DNA from: Cymbomonas tetramitiformis
Lineage: Eukaryota > Chlorophyta > Pyramimonadophyceae > Pyramimonadales > Pyramimonadaceae
Length of the DNA: 64,000 nucleotides
Direction of reading: 5' to 3'
Assembly (NCBI GenBank): GCA_001247695.2
Contig: LGRX02025776.1
Span: 113,727 to 177,726, forward strand
Part shown: one piece after another, positions 34,201-43,184 of the stretch
Layout of the letters: every line of letters starts with the position of its first letter
How positions within the stretch are numbered: the first letter of the stretch is position 1
Notes under the pieces: generated by a model
What the model saw: only the letters and a program-made list of their open reading frames with translations
Database searches by the model: none
What the model was told of the DNA's origin: nothing
Made by a program: the position numbers and the translations under genes

Positions 34201-34629
34201 AGTGCGGGCAAAAGTTTCGCAGTTACGGTGGCCGCGGGCAACGACGGCTGCAGCTTTACTATCCGCATGCCTGGGAACAACGCCGTGTCCATGCCCATGC
34301 ATTTCGTGGAGGTCTTGGAGGTGGATCTGATCACGAACAGAGTGAAGTGGGGGTTTTGGCTTCCATGTGCGCCTCTGCTTATGCCGAGAACGAGGAGAAC
34401 AAGCAAAACCTTCTCTGACTTGAACAGCTTGTTCACGGAAAACGCCTTCCGGAGAGCCGCTCCGAAAGTGACCGTAGGTTGGTACGACTTCGATGCGAGC
34501 GAGATCCTGACTTGCTGGGACGAACCTCCTGGCAAACCTGCTGTCGGCGGAGTTCCAGGAGGACCTGAAAAGGCAGAACTTCTGAAGGTGGCCAGGGAAA
34601 ACTTGGCCTCCGAGGCGTTGGACAGGTGA
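31226..34629 (+). CDS. DDE-like (RNase H-fold) protein, candidate transposase
   Basis: Exons 31226-33306 and 33372-34629, joined in phase (V-R-Y-T-V) across a 65 nt GT-AG intron, give about 1,112 residues. The N-terminus has a Cys cluster (CEGGFSCGCDRNC, ~30-43) and CTTC (~224), likely metal-binding. The core has SIAADGA (Asp ~289), LQLDGGSEN (Asp ~377) and AHTHNDCDGWFG (His/Asp ~412-419). This matches the layout of a widespread uncharacterised eukaryotic family with an HTHxDxD motif (DUF7869 in recent Pfam, from memory), which I read as an RNase H-type nuclease fold. The C-terminal 400 residues hold low-complexity Ala/Pro/Arg stretches, an acidic DED/DDE run (nt 34084-34143) and a small folded-looking end. 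It is the only nuclease-like gene in the element, hence the transposase call. Confidence 0.78.
33307..33371 (+). other. 65 nt intron in the DDE-like gene
   Basis: Begins GTCTTGCAAG and ends CCATTGCAG. Reading through it leads to a different frame and soon to low-quality sequence, whereas splicing joins two long frames in phase 2. AGGT occurs at both borders. Confidence 0.75.
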
Positions 34630-34766
34630 AGGTAAGCAACACAGCCTCATTCATTCCTCGTGGCACGCACACTAGATTACAATGGCAGCACGGCGTGAAA
34701 CTTATTGTTTTTCATACATGTAAATATACGGTTTATTTGTGTACAGTCACGTGACATAAGTGTTAG

Positions 34767-35249
34767 CTACCAAGCATACGTCTCCTCATTGCACGCGCTA
34801 GCATCAAATATGCGCGCCAGGGTGCAGGTTCTTAACATACGCCCGCAAACTGCGCATCTCCTATCATCTTCTTGCAGCAGATCGCTTTCCAGCTCTGTCA
34901 GGGCACCGTGCGTTGTTTCGCTGTAGCGGTTTCTATTTCGCCAGGCCCGCCACTCCAAATCTGAGTATCGGTGGTAGATCCACCCGCCCTCATACCAGTA
35001 CACGAGATGCCTCACACCGAACCTTTCGCTGGATCTACGGCCGTGGACGTACATCGGCCAAAAACTCCACCAGTGATAGGTCCTGAGATTAACTGCATGT
35101 TGCCCGAAGTCCTCCCAGTCTTCGTCTGCTTGTTCCCGCGCTTGCTGCCACAAGCGGAGAATTAAAGGGTCTTCAGGAACCCATTGGGCTTGTTGTAACT
35201 GGCAGTCGCGAAACGTAAAAGTATCGAAAGGCCATATCCAATACTGCAA
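34767..35249 (-). CDS. Small transposon protein with a C-terminal CxxC motif (160 aa)
   Basis: A single-exon frame, convergent to the DDE-like gene. It is rich in Trp, Tyr and Arg (WWSFWPMYVHGRR, VYWYEGGWIYH). It has CAVCGRMLRTC near residues 132-142, a possible zinc-binding hairpin. The composition is not that of a random frame, but I recognise no family. It could be a DNA-binding accessory factor; that is a guess. Confidence 0.45.
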   Translation of the reverse strand: MQYWIWPFDTFTFRDCQLQQAQWVPEDPLILRLWQQAREQADEDWEDFGQHAVNLRTYHWWSFWPMYVHGRRSSERFGVRHLVYWYEGGWIYHRYSDLEWRAWRNRNRYSETTHGALTELESDLLQEDDRRCAVCGRMLRTCTLARIFDASACNEETYAW

Positions 35250-36036
35250 TATTGGCCATACTGGTGTAGGTAGTCTAAGGTGCGGGTTGTGGTTCTATGT
35301 CACGAACGCAGGTGTGTGCAAACGACCTCCGGTTACGACTCCTCCAACATATACCCTAAAACCCTGAACCTTGGACGCCCCGATATATCCATGTGCAGCA
35401 CACCTGTAGGAACACCTGCCGCGGGATATTTTGCCTCTGACGTATTTTAATGTTTCCCGCGAAATAATACAGTTAACCGGTCTTCTTAGCTGCCGAGAAT
35501 CGTGCTGGAATAGCCTGTTCAGGGCAAATTTACCCGCTGAATGCCCATGTTGGGTCACATGAAGCCTGAGGGAGCATCACCCCTGGTTGGTTTCACTCCC
35601 GAACAACTTTTCCAGCACAATAGCTTTTGAAAATATCTCCTTTGCTGCTCACTTTCGCCCGATGAGAAGAATTTTAGTACGTGACCCTCCAAACACCCTA
35701 AAATGGGCCATAAATCTGCTGGATCTCTCCCATGTAAGCAAATAGTTGCATTTTCGGAAATGTCAAAATATTACATATTCTAATAGTGCAAAAATCTAAC
35801 ATTTCGTTCACAAACATAAGGCAAAATCATAACTTTCCACACCTTACACGATACTTCCACCTTTCCCGTTTTCTTGCCGCCCGCGTGACTCGCGTGGCTA
35901 CTTTGAAGAGTCAAAAACCAGATTTTTCGAAATTCCTTCAAGGACTATTCAAATTAACCCTAATATTTGTCATTCAGAACCCCAAAAACCAATTTGGCAG
36001 ACAATTTAATGCTTTCTCATTTTTTTCTCATTTACG
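35250..36036. other. Transposon right subterminal region, no gene seen
   Basis: About 790 bp leading to the right TIR. It becomes AT-rich near the end. It lacks the 163 bp repeats of the left side. An 87-residue minus frame at 35295-35558 is not convincing. Confidence 0.6.
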
Positions 36037-36068
36037 CCCGCGTGTCTCATTTTTGCGATATGGTCGTT
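36037..36068 (-). repeat. Right terminal inverted repeat of the 11 kb transposon
   Basis: 32 bp, exact reverse complement of 25028-25059, followed by the target duplication ACAG at 36069-36072. Confidence 0.95.
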
Positions 36069-36072
36069 ACAG

Positions 36073-36509
36073 GGCGCATCGGCGACGAGGTCGGTGGTGC
36101 TGGTGTGCTGACGCCCACAGCCATCCCGCCAAATCTCTACTGGCAGCCGGAAGGCTGGTACGGCAGCTGGTACCGTACTACGTACGGGTACGGGTGGACG
36201 TGGCTCCCGGGCCCCCCGCAGCCACCTGAGGCAGCCCCAATTATTGCTGCGCCGCCCTCACCGGGTGGTGCTCCGCCATCGCCGGACTACGAGCCACCCG
36301 CCTGGGGCGGTGGGACCGGGGATGCGCTTTCTTCTTCAATTCAACGCCGGGCCGGACCGATTGCACCCGGTGCAACTGCCTGCGACAACATCGGCACATC
36401 TTCAATCCTCTCAATTTGCTCTACGCATGATTTCACAGACAGTGGTACCAGCTCTCCTGGGCGCTGTCACAGTGGCACCGGCTCTCCCGGGCACTTTCGA
36501 AGTGGCTAG
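36073..36509 (+). pseudogene. TR-GAG 1 Gag-like protein, C-terminal 145 codons
   Basis: This continues the frame cut at 25027 and corresponds to the C-terminus of TR-GAG 2. It encodes a Trp/Tyr/Pro-rich tail (GWTWLPGPPQPPEAAP) downstream of the predicted membrane segment, followed by Ser/Gly-rich repeats (SPGRCHSGTGSPG). The role is unknown. Confidence 0.8.
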
Positions 36510-36727
36510 AGTTGCCGAGATTGAGATTAGCCTGCCTCCAGAGTTTAATGCTGTTGGTTCAGGTTGCCCCAAGATATGGGCTTAATTTAGGGCTTTAACT
36601 GTATCCGTATTCTGCACTATGCCTCACTTGCTGCTAGTTTCGGGGGTTACCCTGCCAGAAAGGACAGGTTCCCCTGTAGGATGCTTATTTCCACCGAAGC
36701 TGAGTAGGTGTTTGTTTCAGTTCCGTG

Positions 36728-36761
36728 ACCACCTAGTTTGCCAGTCACCACCCTAGGTGGT
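36728..36761 (+). promoter_or_regulatory. Hairpin next to the TR-GAG 1 3' LTR
   Basis: ACCACCTAG (36728-36736) and CTAGGTGGT (36753-36761) form a 9 bp stem ending one base before the LTR. TR-GAG 2 has a shorter equivalent at 41607-41631. It occupies the position where a polypurine tract is expected. Confidence 0.6.
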
Positions 36762-36762
36762 G

Positions 36763-36936
36763 TGCTGGAAGTGACGCTCCGACTGTCATTCCTATAGTTA
36801 GGGTGTATGACTGTCACCGGTCCCGGAACCCTAGACCCCGAACATATAACGGGAAGACTCGGTATTCTATCCCCCCGGTTTTATCTATTCTGATGCACCA
36901 CACTCCGAATATACAGTCAAGCTGATATATTCAGCA
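36763..36936 (+). repeat. TR-GAG 1 3' LTR
   Basis: Direct repeat of 22544-22717, followed by the target duplication TAAAG at 36937-36941. Confidence 0.9.
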
Positions 36937-37245
36937 TAAAGCAAGATTTTGATGACGATATTATATCTGAAACAGACTATCAGGAACTTCAACCTTTAAG
37001 ACAAGTTTTGTGCAAAAAATCATGAAAACCCATCAAATATACCATATTTGTCAATTTCCCGGCAAAGTTTTCTTAGTTTAAGAAATGCCTCTCCAGTTAG
37101 GCAGCCAGCGGTCATTTTCCTTATTTCAGGCCATCTCATAAGTCGGAAAATCCAGCCAGCTTTTCTCATCGAGTTGGGTACCCCCCCCCCGAAACGCTGG
37201 CTATTTCCTTAACGTCGAGTTTCCTTAAATGTGAGTGATTCTGCA

Positions 37246-37333
37246 TCGCCAAGGTCCCTACAGATGACGGTGAGATCCGACACAGCTTCGCCACATTCTA
37301 CTTCATGAGTGCCACTCAGCCACTATTTCTGGT
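37246..37333 (+). pseudogene. pol: Gypsy B integrase fragment before TR-GAG 2
   Basis: 88 bp that match gypsy A 47064-47149 (start of the integrase zinc region). An extra base near 37275 breaks the frame relative to gypsy A. It lies between the decayed MITE 2 end and the TR-GAG 2 LTR. Confidence 0.8.
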
Positions 37334-37548
37334 TGCTGGATTTGGCACAGTGACACCTAAAATATGTCACCTGCCTCATCCTAGAGTAGTCTGGGTGACC
37401 GTCACTCGTAGGCCGAAACCTAATCCCTGAACTTAAAGTCAGGTATATGTTTATCTCTTTTATCTTATCAATCCGACCGTTCTGATATCGAAACCCTATA
37501 TTGGGGTATAACGACAAATAGATATATATCGACCCTGTATATCTAGCA
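37334..37548 (+). repeat. TR-GAG 2 5' LTR
   Basis: Direct repeat of 41636-41850, TGCTGG...CTAGCA. It is followed by TTTTGGTTCGCACC, a possible primer-binding region. Confidence 0.9.
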
Positions 37549-37935
37549 GGTTTTGGTTCGCACCATCGCTTTTACACTGCTTCTACTATGAGTGGCTAAA
37601 CGCCGACGCTTGGGATGGAGTGAGCGGTCGCTAGGGAGGCACACGCGGTTCAGTGGTATGGCCTAGGCAGCTTGGTTGATTGAGCGGCTTCGCGGACGGT
37701 CACCGTGCACTTGGGCGTTTTGCGAGTTGATTTTACGTTGGCTGGATTTTGCCGTACTTCTTGTCGATATCACACCGTTTGCGGTACCCGGAAATCCTTT
37801 AAGTCCACACGACTTCATCGAGTTCTTCGTCCTTGTCCGCAAGTTTCGCTCTCGACGACCACCACCTCTTGGCCGCCACCACCGCGACCGCTTCCCGATC
37901 ACACCCGCTTGCTCCACCCCTACTGTCATTTCATC

Positions 37936-40900
37936 ATGGTTACCACCAGATCTACTTCGAGCGCTCCTCTGCGGAGGAGGAACCTAGCGACTGTTTTCGA
38001 CCAGGCTGCTGCCCGTCATGCGGCCACTCCAGGGACTCCGACGGCGACCGTCCCTCCAGCGTCTGGGCCCCCTGCGGCATTCGTGGCAGCTGTCCGTACT
38101 CTGATCCGCACCAGGCACGACGAGAAGGCCGCCAAATTTGTCGCCAAGAAGTGCTTCGGTTTGAAGGACGAGCGCTTCCATGGCAACGAGAAGAACGTGC
38201 ACGTCATCTTTACCCGCATGGTGGCTGCTCTTCGCGAAGCTTTCGTGGCCGAGGACGAGCAGCTGGGCGACCTCTTTATACTCGACGACGCCGGCATCAC
38301 GGTGCGAGAGGAGAGCAATCAGCTCCTCTTCTCCACCCTTGAGCTCCTCGTGCATCCTTCCAGTCCAGCTTCGGACTGGTTGGAGAGCTCTGTGTCCACT
38401 ACCCGGTGGTACATGGGGATGTACCCAAGAGGGTCTGGGTACATAGGGATGTACCCAAGCTAAATCGACGGTATGGGGGCATAAATTTAACGGTTTTTCG
38501 TTACGAATCATCAATATAGCTAGCCAACATCATCATGAACACGGGAATATGCCGTCACAAGCATCCTGGTAGGATATATATCATGTCAAGTGCATTCAAA
38601 CCCATGCAAATCGCAACTTGGCTCCCAAAAACATTTTTCTAATTGTTTTTTACCACGGTTTGTTGCGACTCGCCTTTTCCACAGTCTCGCATATCTTAGG
38701 GGGGGGGATTCTTCACAAAGTGGAATACTTTTTAAGGTTTGTTACACCACAATATCTTAATTAATTTATTCTCGTCATGTTCGGCGTACCCTAGATCCCC
38801 AAGCTTAACTGCTTACTTGCCGCACGGCACGAGGTACCTTATCGGGTATGGGGACGAGTCGACGCGAGCGGTTGAAGGTGACCTGTGATATTGATTATTA
38901 TGACCAAAAATATTTGTCAGCTCATTCTTTGGCAATCGTATTTGCGATAACATGCATTGCACATGTAAATATGCCTTCGTTCAATAGATCGATGGGTGGG
39001 AGTCATCACACATGTCCGCGCGCATTTTTTAGGCGAAATCTAAAATCTGACACTGTTTTATGATGAGAAGTCTTGATGATGAAGTATGATAACTTGTGAG
39101 GTATGGGACCGACCCATGATAAAATAAGTGCTTTGAAGGGTCTATGTTAATGCCCTAATGAAACATCGACCAAATATGCAATTTTCATGTGCATAACCAT
39201 GCATACAAATCGATGTACCCAAGCGATGTACCCAAGAATTTAGAACTTGAGAATTTCGTCTTTTCTGGAAAATCACCTAGGCAACCGCCCCCAAAAACCC
39301 ATGTCTATGACATGAATACCGCCAAACATATGGTTCATACCCAAGATTGGTGTGTTATTGACAACCTATATCGGCCATATGGACACTTGAAATGTTTCGA
39401 GCTCGCCATGGCGTGCGGAACAAAGAGTGGCTTGGGTACATCGTGATGTACCCAAGACCGGGTAGTGGACATCTGCTCAGACGTTTCCCGCGGATGGGAA
39501 ACGTGTTCTGCTCGAGTTTGCGCGTAAGCTGCTTCATGCCGACGCACCCTTTCAGGGGACGTCGGACTTGCTGGCAGTTGAACTGGGCTACGGCATGGAC
39601 CCCAACGACTCGATCATGGACTTCAACGCCGCGCTCGCCGCCGCGAAGCGCAAGAACACCCTGGACGAGGACGACGTCAAAGGGCAGTTCATTCAGGCCA
39701 TGGACGCCGACTACTACAGGCCTGTGGTGTCGCGGCTCCTGCTGCACGACCAGCGGGCGGCGGTGTCCCTGTTGACCGTTCAGCAGTGGGCCCGCGAGTG
39801 TCATGCGGCTCACGTGCGGGCTGGCACGGCTTCGCCGAAGTCGGCTGCGGTTGGCGGCCACATGTTGCCTGCGAGGTTTGGCGACCCGCCGAGCGGACAC
39901 ACTTCCGCGGACGCCGACGTGATGGAGATCCTCCTCGCGTTACGCAAGGAGGTGCGCGTTCTCTCCGACAAGGTCAACGGAAAAGGCTTCACTCCCCGCG
40001 CGGAGAAGCCTCACAACCCACGCACAGGGTTGAAGTACCGCTTCGCGGCCTCTCCGCTCCCGGAGGGGAATTACTCGCAGGGGAATTCGAAGCTTGTGGC
40101 GTTTCATCGTGGGACTGGACAGGCGATCCCGCTTTGCCAGCACTCGACGTGCACGTCGGCGCAAGCTAGGCATTGGCACCGCGACTGCCCGCACGGCGGT
40201 CCGCGTGCGGAGAAGACAACTGCTGGGGCGCATTCTTTCGCGGTTCAGGAGGTGGAGGGCGACTTCTACGCCGCTGCCTTCCAGCACGCCATCGACAACA
40301 ACGACACCGACCGCTTCGTACGACGCGCTATGCTTCTTGGCGGGCGGCAAGCCCGTAATGCTCGAGGATCTCTCCGCCGCCTCCTTCTGTGTTGGCGACA
40401 CCGTTGAGACTCACGCCATCGACGAGTATCTGGAGTGCTGCCAACCCGCTGACACCCGCTTCGGGGTCTGCGCGGTTGGTGGTGCCATGCACGTCAACAA
40501 CTTCCAAATCCACGACAAGATCCCGGACGACGCTCTGGACGTGCCGCCACCGCCAGCACCGCCTGCCGCTCCGCAGTCGGTGGTGTCCGACGAGGGCATG
40601 TACCCCGTCAACGCGCTGCACGCCCACGAGCCAGACACGTCCTTCATGGACAAGTTTGCGGTGCGGCTTGAATTCACTAACCCTAACCCGCCTCTCGCGA
40701 TGCATTGCATGGGGCCCGTGGCACCCGTTGATTCAGTTTCGGTGACTGAGGAGGAGTCCGAGGATGACGACGAGGGTGATCCGCCGCCGCGGCAGGCTCT
40801 TGGCTGCGGCAGACCGCCGTTGGGCTTTGGGTACTCTGCCCTCACGTCTCTCGCAATCTGCCTGATGTTTATTATTTGTGCAACTGCCGCGCCTCCAAGT

Positions 40901-41368
40901 GATTGCTCCGCGCCAACATCTTCGGCAACAGGGCGCATCGGCGACGAGGTCGGTGGTGCTGGTGAGCTGACGCCCACAGCCATCCCGCCGGATCTCTACT
41001 GGCAGCCGGAGGGCTGGTACCACAGCTGGTACCGTGCTACGTACGGGTACGGGTGGACGTGGCTCCCAGGCCCCCCGCAGCCACCTGAGGCGGCTCCGAT
41101 TGTTACTGCGCCGCCCTCGCCAGGTGGTGCTCCGCCATCGCCGGGCTACGAGCCACCCGCCTGGGGCGGTGGAGACGGGGATGAATTTTCTTCCTCAATT
41201 CGGCACAGGACCGAGCCGGTTGCACCCGGTATGACTGCCTGCGACGACATCGGCGCGTCTTCAATTCTCTCAATTTGCTCTACGCATGATTTGACAAACA
41301 GTGGTACCAGCTCTCCTGGGCGCTGTAGCGGTGGCACCGGCTCTCCCGGGCACTTTCAAAGTGGCTAG
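37936..41368 (+). pseudogene. TR-GAG 2 Gag-like protein, split and frameshifted
   Basis: ATG 37936 starts a frame homologous to TR-GAG 1. It is interrupted at 38392 by the 1.08 kb element and resumes in phase at 39476. A one-base shift near 40315 moves the rest into another frame that ends at 41368. Features in order: a helical capsid-like region, a Cys/His cluster (CQHSTC...HWHRDC, about nt 40137-40190), an acidic/proline region, a hydrophobic segment LTSLAICLMFIICATAA (about nt 40840-40890), and a Pro/Trp-rich tail identical in kind to TR-GAG 1. Native length would be close to 800 residues. Confidence 0.82.
38393..39471. mobile_element. 1,079 bp TIR element, non-autonomous, TGT...ACA ends
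   Basis: TGTCCACTACCCGGT at the left is the inverted match of ACCGGGTAGTGGACA at the right, flanked by TCTG (38389-38392 and 39472-39475). Removing it restores the TR-GAG 2 frame. Just inside the ends and near 39211 are several copies of GATGTACCCAAG in both orientations. No protein is encoded. A TGT/ACA terminus with a 4 bp duplication fits Ginger-type or similar superfamilies, but no transposase is here to test that. Confidence 0.88.
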
Positions 41369-41606
41369 AGTGGCCGAGGTTGAGATTAGCCTGCCTTCAG
41401 TTTGAGATGCTGTAGGTGCAGGTTGCCCCAAGATGGGCTCTGTTTCGGGTTTTCGGTGTATCAGAATTCGGCAGTAGAAAGTAGTGGCACAGCTGCTGCA
41501 CTGCCTATTCGGGAGAGGAGTCCTGGCCGGTATGAGCACAGTGCCTCCTGACCCACTAGCACTGACTTTTCTGCCTCTCGGTAGGCATTTGTTTACTGTT
41601 TCGGCT

Positions 41607-41631
41607 ACCTAGTTTGGTCCCCACACTAGGT
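41607..41631 (+). promoter_or_regulatory. Hairpin next to the TR-GAG 2 3' LTR
   Basis: ACCTAG (41607-41612) and CTAGGT (41626-41631) pair just upstream of the LTR. This mirrors the longer stem in TR-GAG 1. Confidence 0.5.
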
Positions 41632-41635
41632 GGTG

Positions 41636-41850
41636 TGCTGGATTTGGCACGGTGACACCTAAAATATGTCACCTGCCTCATCCTAGAGTAGTCTGGGTGA
41701 CCGTCACTCGTAGGCCGAAACCTAATCCCTGAACTTAAAGTCAGGTATATGTTTATCTCTTTTATCTTATCAATCCGACCGTTCTGATATCGAAACCCTA
41801 TATTGGGGTATAACGACAAATAGATATATATCGACCCTGTATATCTAGCA
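41636..41850 (+). repeat. TR-GAG 2 3' LTR
   Basis: Direct repeat of 37334-37548, followed by CTGGT 41851-41855. Confidence 0.9.
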
Positions 41851-42373
41851 CTGGTCATGTAGGCAAAAATCGCATGCTTCATCTATTGCGTAGCCGATAT
41901 TATTGGCCAGGAATGACGATGGCAGCCATTCAGTACATTCGGGAGTGCCCCGTGTGTCAACGCCAGAAAACGAGGAGACACAAACCTTATGGTCAGTCAC
42001 ATATACGATATTGTGTGCCTAAGACAAAATGGCTTGATGTATCTCTTGACTGGATTACTGACCTGCCTATCACTACTAATGGGCACGACAGTATATTTGT
42101 GGTAATGTGCCAATTCTCTCATCGTCGTCATCTCATTCCCTTCAGCATTACCTGGACTGCTCAGCATACTGCTTCGATATATATGCAACATATCTTCAAG
42201 CTGCATGGTCTTCCGAGGAACATCATCTCAGATCGAGACCCCAGATTTACTTCTACATTCTGGCAAACACTGTGGAAATCTACTGGTACGAGATTGTCTA
42301 TGACGTCTTCACACCACCCACAGTCGAATGCAAGCAATGAGAGGAGCCATGCCTTCATTGAGGACATCCTCAG
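41851..42373 (+). pseudogene. pol: Gypsy B integrase, zinc region end and catalytic core
   Basis: Carries the CPVC half of the HHCC zinc site and then the core: Asp in SLDWITDLP, Asp in SDRDPRFTS and Glu in NERSHAFIED. The frame is open through to the intron donor at 42374. It is separated from the N-terminal His residues by TR-GAG 2. Confidence 0.85.
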
Positions 42374-42450
42374 GTATTTTTCATTCTGTTTGATGCATGA
42401 TTCACCATCCTCTGGTTTATAAACTGGTTAGATAGTATTTTTCTCCTCAG
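42374..42450 (+). other. 77 nt intron in the gypsy B integrase
   Basis: CTCAG|GTATTTTTC ... TTCTCCTCAG|GTGTTG. The segment has an in-frame stop, while splicing joins ...EDILR to CCCNDTSANSWEDKLPLVEF, the normal integrase continuation. Gypsy A has the same 77 nt intron at 47668-47744, so it is a heritable part of this retrotransposon family. Confidence 0.82.
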
Positions 42451-43184
42451 GTGTTGTTGCAATGATACTTCAGCCAATTCGTGGGAGGACAAGTTGCCTC
42501 TGGTGGAGTTTGCAATTAACAACACAGTTTCTGCTACTACTGGTTATTCACCATTCTATCTCGACTCGATGGCGCAGCCACTTTCGCCTCATGACCTGGC
42601 AATCACTATTCCGCCAGAAGCTCCTGTTCCAATACAGAATGCTATTCGAGATCATTTTGACCAGTACTCGGCTGTATGTACATGCCAATGCGGTAGACAA
42701 CATTTCCCGAGCAGCAGAAATTAGCCAAGCCAGATTCAATAAGACTCACATGCCCCGGCAATATGCAGTAGGGCAGAAAGTTCTTTTACGGACCGAGTTT
42801 ATCCAATGGACTGGTTTGACAGAGGCAGGCGGACACTTTAAGCAGCCATATATTGGGCCGTTTACCATATCCAAAGTGCTCAGCCATGGACGTGCTTACG
42901 AGTTAGATTTCGGGGATCTCGATATTCGTATCCATCCGGTACAGCCTGTATCCAGAATAGAGCTGTATAACGACCCAATCCAAGCACCTTTGCCTCTGCC
43001 ACAGATGATCACCGAAGAAGGGCAACCACTGTTTGAGATATCACACATTTACTCAGATAAGATCACTAGAGGTGTCAAGTACTATTTAGTGCGATATGCA
43101 GGCTACGGTCCTGAGCATGACACCTGGGTCAAAGCCACAGAGCTGACCAATGCAGCAGACATGATAGCTGCCTATGAAGGCTAA
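42451..43184 (+). pseudogene. pol: Gypsy B integrase C-terminus and chromodomain
   Basis: Contains LPLVEFAINNT, a GPFTISKVL-type C-terminal integrase region, and a chromodomain (about 43030-43175) with YLVRYAGYGPEHDTWVKATEL. A 4 bp insertion near 42675 (gypsy A lacks it) breaks the frame before the GPFTI region. Chromodomains bind methylated histone H3 and direct chromovirus integration; this is family knowledge. It terminates at TAA 43182-43184. Confidence 0.88.

Larger units (their letters stand above)
25028..36068. mobile_element. 11,041 bp DNA transposon of unassigned superfamily
   Basis: The ends are perfect 32 bp inverted repeats (AACGACCATATCGCAAAAAT...), flanked by the 4 bp duplication ACAG (25024-25027 and 36069-36072). 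The interrupted TR-GAG frame is restored exactly when one ACAG and the element are ignored, and the paralogue TR-GAG 2 shows the empty site at 40928-40931. Content from left to right: five 163 bp direct repeats, a minus-strand five-exon gene, a palindrome array, a plus-strand two-exon DDE-like gene, a minus-strand small CxxC gene, and right subterminal DNA. The size, two divergent spliced genes and 4 bp duplication do not match any superfamily I can name with confidence. Confidence 0.93.
22544..36936 (+). mobile_element. TR-GAG 1: gag-only LTR retroelement, split by an 11 kb transposon
   Basis: Two 174 bp LTRs (22544-22717 and 36763-36936; TGCTG...CAGCA; about two mismatches) are flanked by TAAAG (22539-22543 and 36937-36941). 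Without the 11 kb insertion the element is about 3.35 kb. It has one long Gag-like frame and no protease, RT or integrase, like plant TR-GAG elements. It must be moved in trans by an autonomous partner that I cannot identify here. Confidence 0.9.
22284..37243. mobile_element. MITE 2, mariner-like, split by TR-GAG 1
   Basis: Left end CAGTAATCACCCACC at 22284 follows TA 22282-22283. The right end reads GTGAGTGATTCTG at 37231-37243, a slightly decayed inverted copy followed by CA where TA is expected. Removing TR-GAG 1 leaves about 560 bp, the same size as MITE 1, with shared internal words (GGTACC next to a C-tract, GCTGGC). The empty target is TA 47062-47063 in gypsy A. No protein is encoded. 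Confidence 0.82.
37334..41850 (+). mobile_element. TR-GAG 2: gag-only LTR retroelement
   Basis: 215 bp LTRs (37334-37548 and 41636-41850; one mismatch seen) are flanked by CTGGT (37329-37333 and 41851-41855); the empty site is 47145-47149 in gypsy A. It is related to TR-GAG 1 in its Gag-like protein, the post-LTR leader (shared words such as GTGGCTAAACGCCGACGC) and the 3' hairpin, but the LTRs are different in sequence. No enzymes are encoded. A 1.08 kb TIR element is inserted in its gag. Confidence 0.9.
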
